Shown here: positions 26,828 through 39,500 of the stretch, piece by piece
Layout: each line of letters opens with the position of its first letter
Position numbering within the stretch: the stretch's first letter is position 1
Assembly (NCBI GenBank): GCA_019022495.1
Contig: JAFEKR010000003.1
Span: 124,001-188,000, forward strand
Reading direction: 5' to 3'
Length of the DNA: 64,000 bases
From: Epichloe hybrida
Taxonomy: Eukaryota; Ascomycota; Sordariomycetes; Hypocreales; Clavicipitaceae
Notes under the pieces: model-generated
Seen by the model: the letters and a program-made list of their open reading frames with translations, nothing else
Told to the model about the DNA's origin: nothing
The model's database searches: none
Translations under genes and position numbers: made by a program

Positions 26828-29800
26828 CTAATTAGTAGTTACATTTATAGATAACCACGTAGTCTTCGAACACTGTAGATTAGCAAGGTTAATTAGAAGA
26901 GGTAGCTTATCTAATAATGACTCGCCCTATAAAATAGGAGAGCCACGTTTAATAATAAGTTATGCTAATAGAAAGGTATAATATAGCTCTCTTCTTACTT
27001 TAGTATTAATATCTATATCTATATAGACTCCGAAATAACAAAGAAAGGTTTAACGCTAGTAGCTAAGCTATTCCCTTGTCTTTCTTCGTTATATATTCTA
27101 TTACGTATTTAAAGTTAACCGCCTTGCCTCGCGATCCTTTATATCCAAAACACGAAACACATTACAGAATCATAGTTATACCCCTTATCTTCTTATATCA
27201 TAAGATCTTCCTCCCTTAATCAACTATAATATTAGATGCAGCCGGACTGTCTAGGACCTCTAGTTAATTTAGAGTTCCTAGCGAGACTAATAGCTATAAT
27301 AATACTATAGAAGGCGTTAAAACAGGAGATAATAATAAATACCTTAATAAAGGAAAAACCCCTATTTACACTAACCCATACCCTTACATCTCTATAAGGC
27401 TTTAATAACATATTACAGAAGAACTACTTTAATAAATAGGAAGTTCTAAATATAAAGAGATAATAACACCTAAGGAAATCAGTCTTTATATCCTTATAAA
27501 GACTAAATAATATAAGGAGTAAGGGTTATTTAAAAGAATACTATTCTCTGAATTTAGTAATAACTTCTATAGATAGTTAAGGGATAAGTTTATAGAAGGA
27601 AGAGACCTTTTATAAAACAGACTTTAAGACTATCTTCTTTATAATAGAGTGTACATAACTATTAGAAGAGGTATTAAGATAGTAAATAACCTTAAAGAAG
27701 TAGTAAACTAAGAAGAATTCTAATTTTAGACTCTTAAAGAAATTAAAGAGGCTAGGAAGAAGTACATAGGCTTCTAAAAGAACTTATAGAATAAAGAGTT
27801 CTTCTATAATTTACTAGACAATAGTAATATTAAACTAGATAACCTACCCTATTACCTTATTTATTAGTATAATTACTATTAAAAGAATTAATAAGCTAGA
27901 CCCCCTTAGGAAAACTAAGTTAATCCCCTCTAGGAAGGCCTAGCTAATCTCCCCTAGGAAAGTTAATTAACCTAGAGTTAAGACTGCCTAAGGATACTAT
28001 TTATAAGCATCTATAAGTAACTCCCTTACCTATACCTTTACTAGAGGTAAGTTAGTAGTATTACCCTAGTAATACTACTAATAATACCCCTAAGCAAAAG
28101 AGTTACTAATAGAGGTAACCTATGCTATCTAGGGCTAGTAGTGCCTTTGTTAGCATAGCTTAAAGAGCTATAATTCCTCCTTCCTAATATAAGGAAGAGG
28201 AGAATTAAAGGGAATAATAAGCCCTAAGGGTACTACCTATAAAGCTACTCTCTTACTTCCTAAAGACCTTACTACCCCTTTTATAGATATAAAGGGAAAT
28301 ACCTAGAGGACCCCTATAGACCTAGAGACCTTTACTAAAGTAAATTATTAACCTATCTAAGGTATATCCTAAAGAATAACTTTATAGCGCTAATAACTAT
28401 AATATCCTTAAATTAAAGCTTTAAACATTCTGTAAAAAGTATAAGTTACTTAATATCTAGCCTAAATAAGCTAGTTATGCTTTTAAGGTTATACTTAAAG
28501 GTAAAGTACTATAATACTATATAAACTACCTCTCTAAACCTAGATAACCACAAGATCTCCTTATACTTATTAGCTATATAAGAGAATAATTTAAAACTAA
28601 GGATATATAGTAAAGATATCTACTAGAGTAAAATAATACTTCCCTATAAGGAATAGCAAATAATAACCTAAGTAAGTTAATAATTAAATACTTTAATAAA
28701 CTTATAGAAAGACTAGCTATCTTATAATAAGTAGTGCCTAAAGTAAGCTAAACTAAAAAGGCACTCTAGAATTAACTTATTAGAGCCTATTATAGTATTC
28801 TAGAGTGTAGAGGAGTGATTATAGATCTGCTAGATAGACTATAAGAGTTCTATAAACAGATTAGAATAACCCTTTATCTTATTAAGAAAGAGAAGAAAAA
28901 CTATTAATAGTTCCTAACTAAAGCTATAACACTAGAGTAATTCTAGACTAACTAAAGATATAATAGGAATAGAAAAGAAACCTAATACCCCTTAAAACCA
29001 TAAGGAAAAGGAGGTACTCCTTACATAAAGAAGTGCTATATATATAGTAAGGAAGGATGCTAGTTATCTAAGCACCCTAAAGAGGACTATAAGAAGGCGT
29101 TTTAACGCTTTAAGAACTACTACCTTACAGATCTAGCTAATAACTTATATTATTTATTCCTTACTTAGTATAAGGGAGAACATAAGCCTTAAACCCCTAT
29201 TAATAACAAAATTGCTTAGTATATAAAGAGTATTGGATTTAATAATAGCCCTAATGATATAGATAGGCTAGTACCTATGAGCTTCTTTACTTACAAAACC
29301 TAGATTAATAGCAAAAGAATAGTTTAATTCCTAATAAGGCAAGCAGCTTATTACAGTCTAAGCAAAGAAAACCCCTTTTAGTAGGAACTTATGAATAAAG
29401 CCCTAGTAACGTTTATATTAGAAGATTACTATTCCTGTGTGATATTCTAAGGGATTATGCCTAATACAGGAGCCGCAAAGTTCTCTATAGTAAGGCACCC
29501 TTAATTTCTTGCTTTATAACATTAGATGCCTATATTATAGCTTAATAAATTAACAAAGAAGAAGGCATTAGTTAGATTCGGCGCGGGAAACCTAATTATT
29601 GCGCTTAGATTAGCTAATATGCCTACTCCCTTTAGAAATATCCTCTTTTAGGTTATCCCTATAAACACTCTATTTCTCTTATCCCTTAATAATATAGACT
29701 ATCTAAAGATTAACTTTAATATCTCTAAGAACACATTATAATAAGGAAATATTAAAGTCCTTATTATACACAAATAAGGCCACACCTAGATGCTTCTTAC

Positions 29801-30110
29801 ATAGAAAGAAGAAGTAGTTACTTAGAGCTACCTTATAGAAGGCAAGCTATAGCAACTATATCGCCGCTTTAGGCATCCATTAATCTAACATTTACATAAG
29901 GTTCTTTGTAAATTAGGGCATAATATTAACATTAAAGCTATTAGGGAGCTAATAAGAATCTGCTACTAATACTAAATACACGTAAATAGCCCTAATTACT
30001 TTAAGTTTACCCTTAAGGATAAGTATAGCTTTAATTATAAAGTAATAGTAAATATCTTTTACCTAGATAGCAACCGCCCTACACTCCACGCTATAGATAT
30101 AGCCAGAGCA

Positions 30111-30200
30111 TTGCAATACAATACAATACATTACACAATACAATACATCCAAAATTTTACAATACAATACAATACATGTATTATTTGTATTGTTTTGTAT
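30111..30200. repeat. CAATA pentamer array at left end of hAT-like element
   Basis: Several runs of CAATA directly inside the left TIR, switching to the inverted form TATTG at about 30178. The mirror arrangement at the right end (32138-32275) makes the subterminal regions an imperfect inverted repeat. Confidence 0.85.
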
Positions 30201-30260
30201 TTTTTTTCTTTTTTTTAGTTTTAAGTAAATTCCTTAATTATAAGGTATATATAGTTAATA

Positions 30261-30320
30261 TAATAGCTTATAATAGCTTATAATAGCTTATAATAGCTTA
30301 TAATAGCTTATAATAGCTTA
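30261..30320. repeat. 10-bp tandem repeat TAATAGCTTA, 6 perfect copies
   Basis: Six identical copies of TAATAGCTTA run head to tail. Perfect identity in otherwise mutated surroundings suggests recent slippage expansion. Confidence 0.95.
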
Positions 30321-30639
30321 TATATATTATTATAATATATATATTACTTTTATTACTTATATAACTTATATAACTTAAAATATTATAAGTGTTAAAGTTT
30401 AATTAAAATAAATAAGTAATAAATTAATATAATATAAATATAAGTATTTATAAGTAAATTACTATAGAAAAAGCTAGACTTTTTAGTTATTTAGTGTTTA
30501 AAGGGTTTTTAAAATATTAATAAAATAAAATTCGTTTCTTTTTTATGTTTTTTAATATTATACTATTTATAATTTTATACTAATAAAAAGTAAGTCCTAA
30601 TATAACTATAAGACTTACTTAAGTATATTTCTCTCTTTT

Positions 30640-31120
30640 AAACTAAAATTATATAACTAAGCAAAGAGATTACTATATTTATAGTATAACTAATAAGACT
30701 TACTTTTAGACTTACTTTTTTATATATATTTCTTTTTAGCTAGAATTATATAACTAAGTAAAGAGATAATACTAGGTTTATAGTGTAACTAATGAGGCCT
30801 ATTTTAGACTTACTTTTGTATATATGTTTTTTAAGCTAGAATTATATAACTAAGTAAAGAGATAATACTAGGTTTATAGTGTAACTAATGAGGCCTACTT
30901 TTAGACCCACTTTTGTATATATGTTTTTTTAAGCTAGAATTATATAACTAAGTAAAGAGATAATACTAGGTTTATAGTATAACTAATAGGACCCACTTTT
31001 AGACCCACTTCTGTATATATGTTTTTTTAGCTAGAATTATATAACTAAGTAAAGAGATAATACTAGGTTTATAGTATAACTAATAGGACCCACTTTTAGA
31101 TCCACTTTTAAAAACACTTT
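30640..31120. repeat. About 97-bp tandem repeat, roughly 5 copies
   Basis: The core AATTATATAACTAAG starts at 30647, 30744, 30840, 30938 and 31035, so the period is 96-98 bases. Each unit also holds GATAATACTAGGTTTATAGT and a TTTTAGACYYACTTYTRTATATAT segment. The first copy is more diverged and the last is truncated near 31120. Confidence 0.9.
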
Positions 31121-31773
31121 ATAACTAAGTAAGTAAGCTAAAAGTAGTATAAATAATTAAACTTACTTTTAAAGCTTATTTATTTATTTACTTAATATTA
31201 AAAAAAATAGTATATATATTATAATTATTCTTTATATAATATTTTAACCTTTCTTTATAAACTTTTCCTAGGTTTTTTTCCTTCTCTTTTAGTTTAAAGA
31301 AGGTTAAAAGCTAATATAATTTATTATAATTATAATAAAATAGTTTAATAGTAAAAGAAGCATTTATTAAATAAGGATTAATTTTCTCTTTATAATAAAT
31401 TCCTTATATATATAAGAATATTTTTATTAGAGTTTTAATCTTATTTATTTAGAATTATAAATTATTTCTTTAGGGTAAATATTATATTTAAAGTAAAAAA
31501 ACTATATTAAAATATATAGTAAATCTTAAAAAGAATCTAGAAAGATAAATTAACCTTTAAAATATAGAGAATAAATATTACTATAAGTTAAGCCTAGATA
31601 ATACTATTTATAGCTACCCTATATATATATATAGCTTAATAGTCTAAATTAGCTAAAACTTTATAATTCTATAACTAAATACCTAAATAGTATAAAAATT
31701 TAAGGATATCTTATTTAGATTATATGAAAAATCTACTATATAATAAGTATATATACTACCTTACCTTTTTAAC

Positions 31774-31852
31774 AATATATTGTATTGTATTGTATTGTAT
31801 TGTATTGTATTGTATTGTAATGTATTGTATTGTATTGTATTATAATGTATTT
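31774..31852. repeat. Internal TATTG pentamer array of hAT-like element
   Basis: About fifteen TGTAT/TATTG units in a row with occasional variants, in the same orientation as the array at 32138-32170. It may mark the former end of a second, internally fused or nested copy. Confidence 0.85.
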
Positions 31853-32137
31853 TTATATAATAAATAATTATAATAAATTATAGAAAATAGATGTAAGCAT
31901 AGGAAGACCCTTAATATATTAAGAAAAAAGCATTCTTTAAATTAGATATAAAATAATATTACTAAGATATTATGTATTCAAAATAAGCTTACTTTTCTAA
32001 ATAAGCTAAAACTTTATAGATTTTTAAATAAATAACTAAATTATATATAAAAATAAGGTTACTATAATTAGATTACTTAAAAAAACTACTATATAATAAA
32101 TTTATATAAGACCCCACTTTTAATTTTCTCTAACAAT

Positions 32138-32275
32138 ACATTGTATTGTATGTATTGTATTGTATTGTATTGTATTTTTAATACAATACAATACACAATA
32201 CAATACATAGGGCAATACAATACAATACAATACATCGAAGGGCCAAAAAATACAATACAATACAATACAACAATG
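32138..32275. repeat. TATTG/CAATA array at right end of hAT-like element
   Basis: TATTG units to about 32175, then CAATA units up to the right TIR, interrupted by ATAGGG and GAAGGGCC spacers. Counterpart of the left-end array. Confidence 0.85.
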
Positions 32276-35206
32276 CTCTGGATATAGCTATAGTGTTTAA
32301 CATAGCGAAATTCCTTAATAATATCTCTGCGAAAATAACCTAGGAAGCCCTCCAAATATACTAGATTAATGCTTACCTAGGCCCCCTAGACTTTATTATT
32401 ATAAATACTAGAACAAACTTCTATAGTAATAAATTCAGATAATTCGTAGCTTTAATATTAATTTTAATTAAGGAAGTCCCTATTAAGGCATACCATAGCA
32501 TAGGGAAGGTTAAAAGGTATTATAAGCTACTCTGAAGAGCCTATAATATTATTAGACACGAATACCTTATAACGCTAAAACCTATTACCCTTTAAATAGT
32601 AATTAAGGCCCTAAATAACACCACAGGCCCTAATAGCCTTATCCTAACCCTCCTTATCTTTAGAGCTTACCTATATATAATAAATAAGTCCTTACTATTA
32701 CCTAATATCACATAGCGTGTAATTATAGTATAGAAGGCTACTAAAGAGATTAAGAGACTCTATGCTATCTAGAAGGTTAATAAGGCCCTTACTAAACATA
32801 ATAGCCTAGATACCTTAAAGACCCTTAGCCTACTACTTAGATTAAAGGTTAAGGTCTAGTGAGAAGGCAAGGGATAGGTAAGTCTATATAAGCTACTAGT
32901 AATTACTAGAGAAAGCTATACACTTAATATACCTAGAGGCCTAAAGACCTTTAGGTTAATATCTATTAAGCCCTACTATAATAATCCTAGTATAAAGAAA
33001 ATAGTAAAGCCTAGTAAAGAGAAAGGAGAAAAAGGGTAAGAGGCTTATAATAAGAATATAGTACTACTAATACTACTAAAGTAAGGACATAAAAGGCTAT
33101 AGAAGAACCCTCCTATAATGCCTTAAGGTGCTAATACCTTCCTATTAGCAAAAGAATATAGTAACCTAGCTCTTATAATTAAGCTACATAAGAAAGGAAT
33201 TATTAAGACCCCTAGTAAACCTTTTAAGCTATTAATAAAAGTAGAAATTAACACTCTAATTAAGTAAGGTATATTTAAATTTATTATGTTTAATAAGGAA
33301 GAACATAGTAGAATTTAAATCTTTAATTCCTAGATCATTAATAAGATTAAGGGTAAGATAACAAAACCCTATGAAAAGTTATACCTTATAATCTAAGGGT
33401 GTGAGAATAAAGGGAAATAGGCTATTCTTACACAGGCCCTAATAATTTAGCGCGCGAGCTAATATCTTATCCTTATAATAGCCCTATTAGTAAGATTAAG
33501 GAAATTCCTTATCTAGCTAAGAGATATCTATTAGGCTTATATATAGGCCTATACAGTACTAGAGTGGCTAATCCTAGCGCGCTTACTAATTTAGATATAG
33601 CATCTCTACCTACCTAGTATAATCTTAAGGGTTATAAAACCCCTCTATAGGCTCACAAAGGTAAGAACACACTAGTAGGTTATATATTATAAGCATTATA
33701 GAGAGAACCTTTAGATAGAAACCTCTATATATAATCCCTACCTACTTATAACTATAAAGGAAAGCCCTAACTTTACCTATATTAGAATATAGACTAATAA
33801 TATAATTAGCCTCTTAGATAAGAAGTTCTCTAAGAAGGAAAAGACCTAGCTTACTATAGTAGGCTTTAATATAAAGCTAAAGCAATTCCTAACTTAGGAC
33901 TACTCTCTTACATTTAATAGTAGCATTATCTTACTAGAGAATAATACTATTAAGATCTAGTAAAAAGGGTAGAGTAATAAGTTAGAGTTAGTTCTAATAA
34001 CTAACTTAAAGTGTAAATACGTTAAGCAAAGGGCCTAAGGCGCTTACATTACCTTAATCTACTAACTAGAGGCTTACTTTAACTTATTTATTACTATATA
34101 ACACTAGGAGCTAACCCTAGAGGATATAAAAGCCCTTAATTACTACCTAAAGTAGTAGATAAATTACCTAGAGAGAGGTCTAATATTTATCCTAATTAAC
34201 CTTAAGAAGGCAAAGCTCTTTACCTTTATAGATAAATTCTTTGCTAATAACTAGGACCTATTCTTATAACTAGAATATATACTTATCCTAGCGAACAAAG
34301 ACTATACTAATAGTAAGTTTATAATTAAAGGTAATATTATACACTTTAGCTTAATAAAGAGTAAGAGAGTTATATAAAGCGTGCTTACCTTAGAAGTCTA
34401 TAGTATAGTAGCTAGTGTTAATATAGCTTACGTAATTATAACCACCTTAAACTTAGTTACTAACTAACTAAAGCTCCTAAAGATCCTAGTTATTATATAT
34501 ATAGATTTATACTCCTTATATAAGTACCTTATTAAGCTTAGTATAACAAAGGAAAAACGCCTAATAATTAATATTATAGCCCTTTAATAGTTATATAAAC
34601 GCTAAGAACTCTATAAGATCTAATAGATTAATAAAGAGAATAACCTAGCTAATGCCTTTATAAAGGCATTACCTAATAAGGCCCTTAAGAGCTTTATCTT
34701 AACTAACTAGATAACTATCTAGATAAAGGGATAGGTTACCTACGCGTAACACGTGTAGTAGGAGGAAAAGGTAATCCTCTAGGAGAATAGCCATAGGGAT
34801 AAGATAGTGATACATAGGGGATTTACGCCCCTATAGTTAATATCCCTAGCAGCTATAACCACGCTAGCTTACTAGGCCCTCCTAGTGGACTATAGAAATT
34901 AATAGCGGTGTGTAGGAGGATAAAGGTGTTACTAAGGAGGAGGAAGATATTATATACGCGCTATAGTGTAGTATATATATTATTTTAAGGAAAGAAGGGA
35001 TTTAGAAGGACCTACTTATCCTTACATAAGCTCATAGGCTAAGCAAGATTGTTATTTCCCTTTTATTAGTAACTATACGCCTAGATAGGCTATAAGTTCT
35101 TTTCCTTATATCCCTTATTAATTATATTCTTAATTTATCTTTCCTTTTTTTATTTCTATAATTAATATCGCGTGTTAATAATTATATTAAAAGAGAGAAG
35201 TTCTAG

Positions 35207-35516
35207 TGTTAGAATAAAGATAATATTAATTACGCATCATAGCCGTAATTACCTAGCAAAAGCTTAGGCCGCGCATAGACCCTACACGTGACCTATAACC
35301 TAGCACGTTAATTGGCTAGGAAATATAGGGACACAAACGCGTAACCCCTTTTCCCTTTATATATTGTAACTTCTAGCTTTTTACCTCTCTTTTCCTAACA
35401 ACTTAATTAATCATAACAACAGATAACGCAGCCTAGAATAGATAATTAATGACAATACTATTCTTTAGGCTCACGACTGTATTACACATTAAATTCAATA
35501 CCCTGTGAATCCAACA
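35207..35516 (+). repeat. B2 3' LTR (310 bp)
   Basis: It starts TGTTAGAATAAAG and ends GTGAATCCAACA. A/G-rich AAAAGAGAGAAG upstream is the likely polypurine tract. It is followed by the TSD CTAAC. Confidence 0.94.
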
Positions 35517-35521
35517 CTAAC

Positions 35522-35775
35522 TTATAGCTACTTCGCACTAATTATTCTATTAACACATTACCTACCTAGCCCCTAGTATTCTTACCTATGCTAATAAGGG
35601 TAAAAAATTTATCCTTATTATTAGAGAAATCCCCCTCCTTGTATATATACATATAAAGCTTGCTAGGGAGGTCTAGCGGCCTAACACAAGTAGGAAGCGT
35701 GGATATATTAGTAGTAAGCTACTAGTAAGTTAGGAAAGCTATAAACTAAAGCGTAAAAATACATATAGATAGAAG
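35522..35775 (+). other. Gypsy C 3' tail, segment between B2 and B3
   Basis: 254 bases of gypsy C between the two B insertions, moderately AT-rich. They continue C from 26517 and are continued at 42588. I recognise no domain. Confidence 0.7.
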
Positions 35776-36084
35776 TGTTAGATTCACAGGGTATTGAATT
35801 CAATGTGTAATACAGTCATGAGCCCGAAGAATAGTATTGTCATTGATTATCTATTCTAGGCTACGTTATCTGTTGTTATGATTAATTAAGTTATAGGAAA
35901 AGAGAGGTAAAAAGCTAGAAGTTATAATACATAAAGGGAAAAGGGGTTACGCGTTTGTGTCCCCACATTTCCTAGCCAATTAACGTGCTAGGTTATAGGT
36001 TACGTGTGGGGTCCGCGCGTAGCCTAAGCTTCTGCTAGGTAATTACAGCTATAATGCGTAATTAATATTACCTTTATTCTAATA
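35776..36084 (-). repeat. B3 3' LTR (309 bp)
   Basis: Reverse-complement LTR from TGTTAGATTCACAGGG to TATTCTAATA. The outer half is only lightly mutated. Confidence 0.93.
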
Positions 36085-36554
36085 CTAGAACTTCTCTCTT
36101 TTAATATGATTATTAACACGCGATATTAATCGCAGAAATGAAAAAGAAAGATAGATTAAGAATATAATTAATAAGGGATATAAGGAAAAGAACTTATAGC
36201 CTATCTAGGTATATAGTTACTAATAAAAGGGAAATAATAATCTTACTTAGCCTATAAGCCTATATAAGGATAAGTAAGTCCTTCTAAATCCCTTCTTTTC
36301 CTTAAAGTAATATATATACCACACTATAGCGTATATATAATATCTTCCTCCTCCTTAGTAATACCTTTATTCTCCTACATACCGCTATTAATTTCTATAG
36401 TCCACTAGGAGGGCCTAGTAGGCTAGCGTGGTTATAGCTACTAGGGATATTAACTATAAGGGCGTAAATCCCCTACGTATTACTATCTTATCCCTATAGC
36501 TATTCTCCTAGAGGATTACCTTTTCCTCTTACTATATATATATTACGTATAGGT

Positions 36555-39500
36555 AACCTATCCCTCTATCTAGATAGTTATCTAGTTAGTTAAGATAAAG
36601 CTCTTAAGGGCCTTATTAGGTAATACCTTTATAAAAGTATTAGCTAGGTTATTCTCTTTATTAATCTATTAGATCTTATAGAGTTCTTAGCGTTTATATA
36701 ACTATTAAAGGGCTATAATATTAATTATTAGGTATTTCTCCTTTATTATACTAAGCTTAATAAGGCACTTATATAAGGAGTATAAATCTATATATATAAT
36801 AACTAGGATCTTTAGGAGCTTTAGTTAGTTAGTAACTAAGTTTAGGGTAGTTATAATTACATAGGCTATATTAACACTAGCTACTATGCTATAGACTTCT
36901 AAGGCAAGCACGCTTTATGTAACTCTCTTACTCTTTATTAAGCTAAAGTGTATAATATTACCTTTAATTGTAAACTTGCTATTAGTATAGTCTTTATTTA
37001 CTAGGATAAGTATATATCCTAGTTATAAGGATAGGTCCTAGTTATTAGCAAAGGATTTATCTATAAAGGTAAAGAGCTTTACCTTCTTAAGGTTAATTAG
37101 GATAAATATTAGACCTCTCTCTAGGTAATCTATCTACTACTTTAGGTAGTAATTAAGGGCTTTTACGTTCTCTAGGGTTAGCTCCTAGTGTTATATAGTA
37201 ATAGATAGGTTAAAGCAAGCCTTTAGTTAGTAAATTAAGGTAATATAAGTGCCTTAGGCCCTTTACTTAACGTATTTACGCTTTAAGTTAGTTATTAGAA
37301 CTAACTCTAACTTATTACTTTACCCTTTCTACTAGATCTTAATAGTATTATTCTCTAGTAAGATAATACTACTATTAAACATAAGAGGGTAGTCCTAAGT
37401 TAGGAATTACTTTAGCTTTATATTAAAGCTTACTATAGTAAGCTAAGTCTTTTCCTTCTTAGAGAACTTCTTATCTAAGAGGCTAATTATATTATTAGTT
37501 TACATTCTAATACAGGTAAAGTTAGGGCTTTCCTTTGTAGTTATAAGCAGGTAGGGATTATATATAAAGGTTTCTATCTAGAGGTTCTCTTTATAATACT
37601 TATAATATATAACCTACTAGTGTGTTCCTACCTCTGCAAGCTTATAAAGGGGTTTTATAACCCTTAAGATTATACTAGGCGGGTAGAGATACTATATCTA
37701 AATTAGCAAGCACACTAGGATTAGCTACTCTAGTAATATACAGGCCTATACATAAGCCTAATAGATATCTCTTAGCTAGATAAGGAATTTCCTTAATCTT
37801 ACTAATAGGGCTATTATAAGGATAAGACGTTAGCTCGCATGTTAAATCATTAGGGCCTATGTGAGAATAGCCTGTTTCCCTTTATCCTTACACCCTTAGA
37901 TTATAAGGCATGACTTTTCGTAGAGTTCCGTTGTCTTACCCTTAATCTTATTAATAATCTAGGAATTAAAGATTTAAATTCCACTATATTCTTCCTTATT
38001 AAATATAATGAATTTAAACACACCTTACTTAATTAGAGCGTTAATTTCCGCTTTTATTAATAGCTTAAAAGGTTTACTAGGGGTCTTAATAATTCCTTCC
38101 TTATATAGCTTAATTACAAGAGCTAGGTTACTATATTCTTTTACTAATAGGAAGGTATTAGCACCTTAAGGCATTATAGGAGGGTTCTTCCGTGGCCTTC
38201 TATATCCTTACTTTAGTAGTATTAGTAGCACTATATTCTTATTATAGGCCTCTTGCCCTTTTTCTCCTTCCTTTTTACTAGGCTCTGCTATCTTCTTTAC
38301 ACTAGGATTATTATAGTAAGGCTTAATAAATATTAACCTAAATATCTTTAGGCCTCTAGGTATATTAAGTATATAGCTTTCTCTAGTAATTACTAGCAGC
38401 TTATATAAACCTACCTATCCCTTACTTTCTCACTAGATCTTAACCTTTAATCTAAGTAGTAGGCTAAGGGTCTTTAAGGTATCTAGGCTATTATATTTAG
38501 TAAGGGCCTTATTAACCTTCTAGATAGCGTAAAGTCTCTTAATCTCTTTAGTAGCCTTCTATACTATAATCACATGCTATATAATATTAGGTAATAGTAA
38601 GGACTTATTTATTATATATAAGTAAGCTCTAAAGATAAGAAGGGTTAGGACAAGGCTATTAGGGCCTATAGTGTTATTCAGGGCCTTAATTACTATTTAA
38701 AGGGTAATAGGTTCTAGTATTATAAGGTATTTATATCTAATTATATTATAGGCTCTTTAGAGTGGCCTATAATACCTTTTAACCTTCCCTATGCTATAGT
38801 ATGCCTTAATAGGGACTTCCTTAATTAAAATTAATATCAAAGCTACGAATTATCTAAATTCATTACTATAGAAGTTTATTCTAGTGTTTATAATAATAAA
38901 GTCTAGGGGGCCTAGGTAAGCATTAATCTAGCATATTTAGAGGGCTTCCTAGGTTATTTTTACAGAGATATTATTAAGGAATTTCACTGTATTAAACACT
39001 ATAGCCATATCTATAGCATAGAGTGTAAGGTAGTTACTATCTAGGTAGAAGATATTTACTATTACTTTATAATTAAAGCTATACTTATCCTTAAGGGTAA
39101 ACTTAAAATAATTAGGGCTATCTACGTATATTTAGTATTAGTAGTAGATTCTTATTAGCTCCCTAATAGCTTTAATATTAATATTATGCCCTAATCTACA
39201 AAGAACCTTATGTAAACATTAGATTAATAGATACCTAAAGCAGCAATATAATTACTATAGCTTGCCTTCTATAAGGTAGCTCTAAGCAACTACTTCTTCT
39301 TTCTATATAAGAAGTATCTAGGCATGCCCCTATTTACGTATAATAGGGACTTTAATGTTTCCTTATTATAGCGTGTTCTTAGAGATATTAAAGTTAATCT
39401 TTAGATAGTCTATATTATTAAGGAATAAGAGAAATAGAGTATTTATAGGGATAACCTAAAAAAGGATATTTCCAAAGGGAGTAGGTATATTAGCCGCTCT

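Larger units (their letters stand above)
30104..32280. mobile_element. hAT-like TIR element, 2177 bp, non-autonomous
   Basis: Perfect 10-bp terminal inverted repeats CAGAGCATTG...CAATGCTCTG and a perfect 8-bp TSD GATATAGC (30096-30103 and 32281-32288) within B2 integrase; B1 shows the empty site. An 8-bp TSD with short CAG-type TIRs is the hallmark of hAT elements. Both ends carry dense CAATA/TATTG pentamer arrays (30111-30200 and 32138-32275), and another array lies at 31774-31852; they may be subterminal transposase sites. Internal tandem repeats occupy 30261-30320 and about 30640-31120. I see no transposase frame or BED finger in six frames; 88 antisense codons near the right end are TATTG-array translation. 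RIP could have erased a coding region. Confidence 0.85.
27300..34745 (+). pseudogene. B2 copia gag-pol remnant
   Basis: Gag from about 27300; zinc-knuckle remnant KKCYIYSKEGC.LSKHPKED at about 29031-29090 (intact: CYICGKEGCW); integrase from about 29680, interrupted at 30103 by the hAT-like element and resuming at 32289 with SIGKVKRYY near 32497; RT about 33440-33800 with RVIKPLYRLTKVRTHW near 33627; RNase H to about 34745. Stops are of RIP type throughout. It is related to family A in architecture, but nucleotide similarity is low and the LTRs differ. Confidence 0.88.
26518..35516 (+). mobile_element. Copia family B, complete copy B2 (carries hAT-like insert)
   Basis: LTRs of 310 bp at 26518-26827 and 35207-35516, with a perfect TSD CTAAC at 26513-26517 and 35517-35521. 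It inserted just downstream of the gypsy C chromodomain. A 2177-bp hAT-like element plus its 8-bp TSD interrupts the integrase region; net length is 6814 bp, against 6807 for B3. Gag, integrase, RT and RNase H follow in Ty1/copia order. Confidence 0.94.

Noticed and set aside
31774..31852. TATTG array as a telomere or centromere satellite
   Set aside because: It is inside a 2.18-kb TIR element with a perfect 8-bp TSD, so it belongs to a transposon.
32089..32355. 88-codon minus-strand frame
   Set aside because: It translates the TATTG pentamer array and runs across the hAT end into B2, so it is an artefact of repeat composition.
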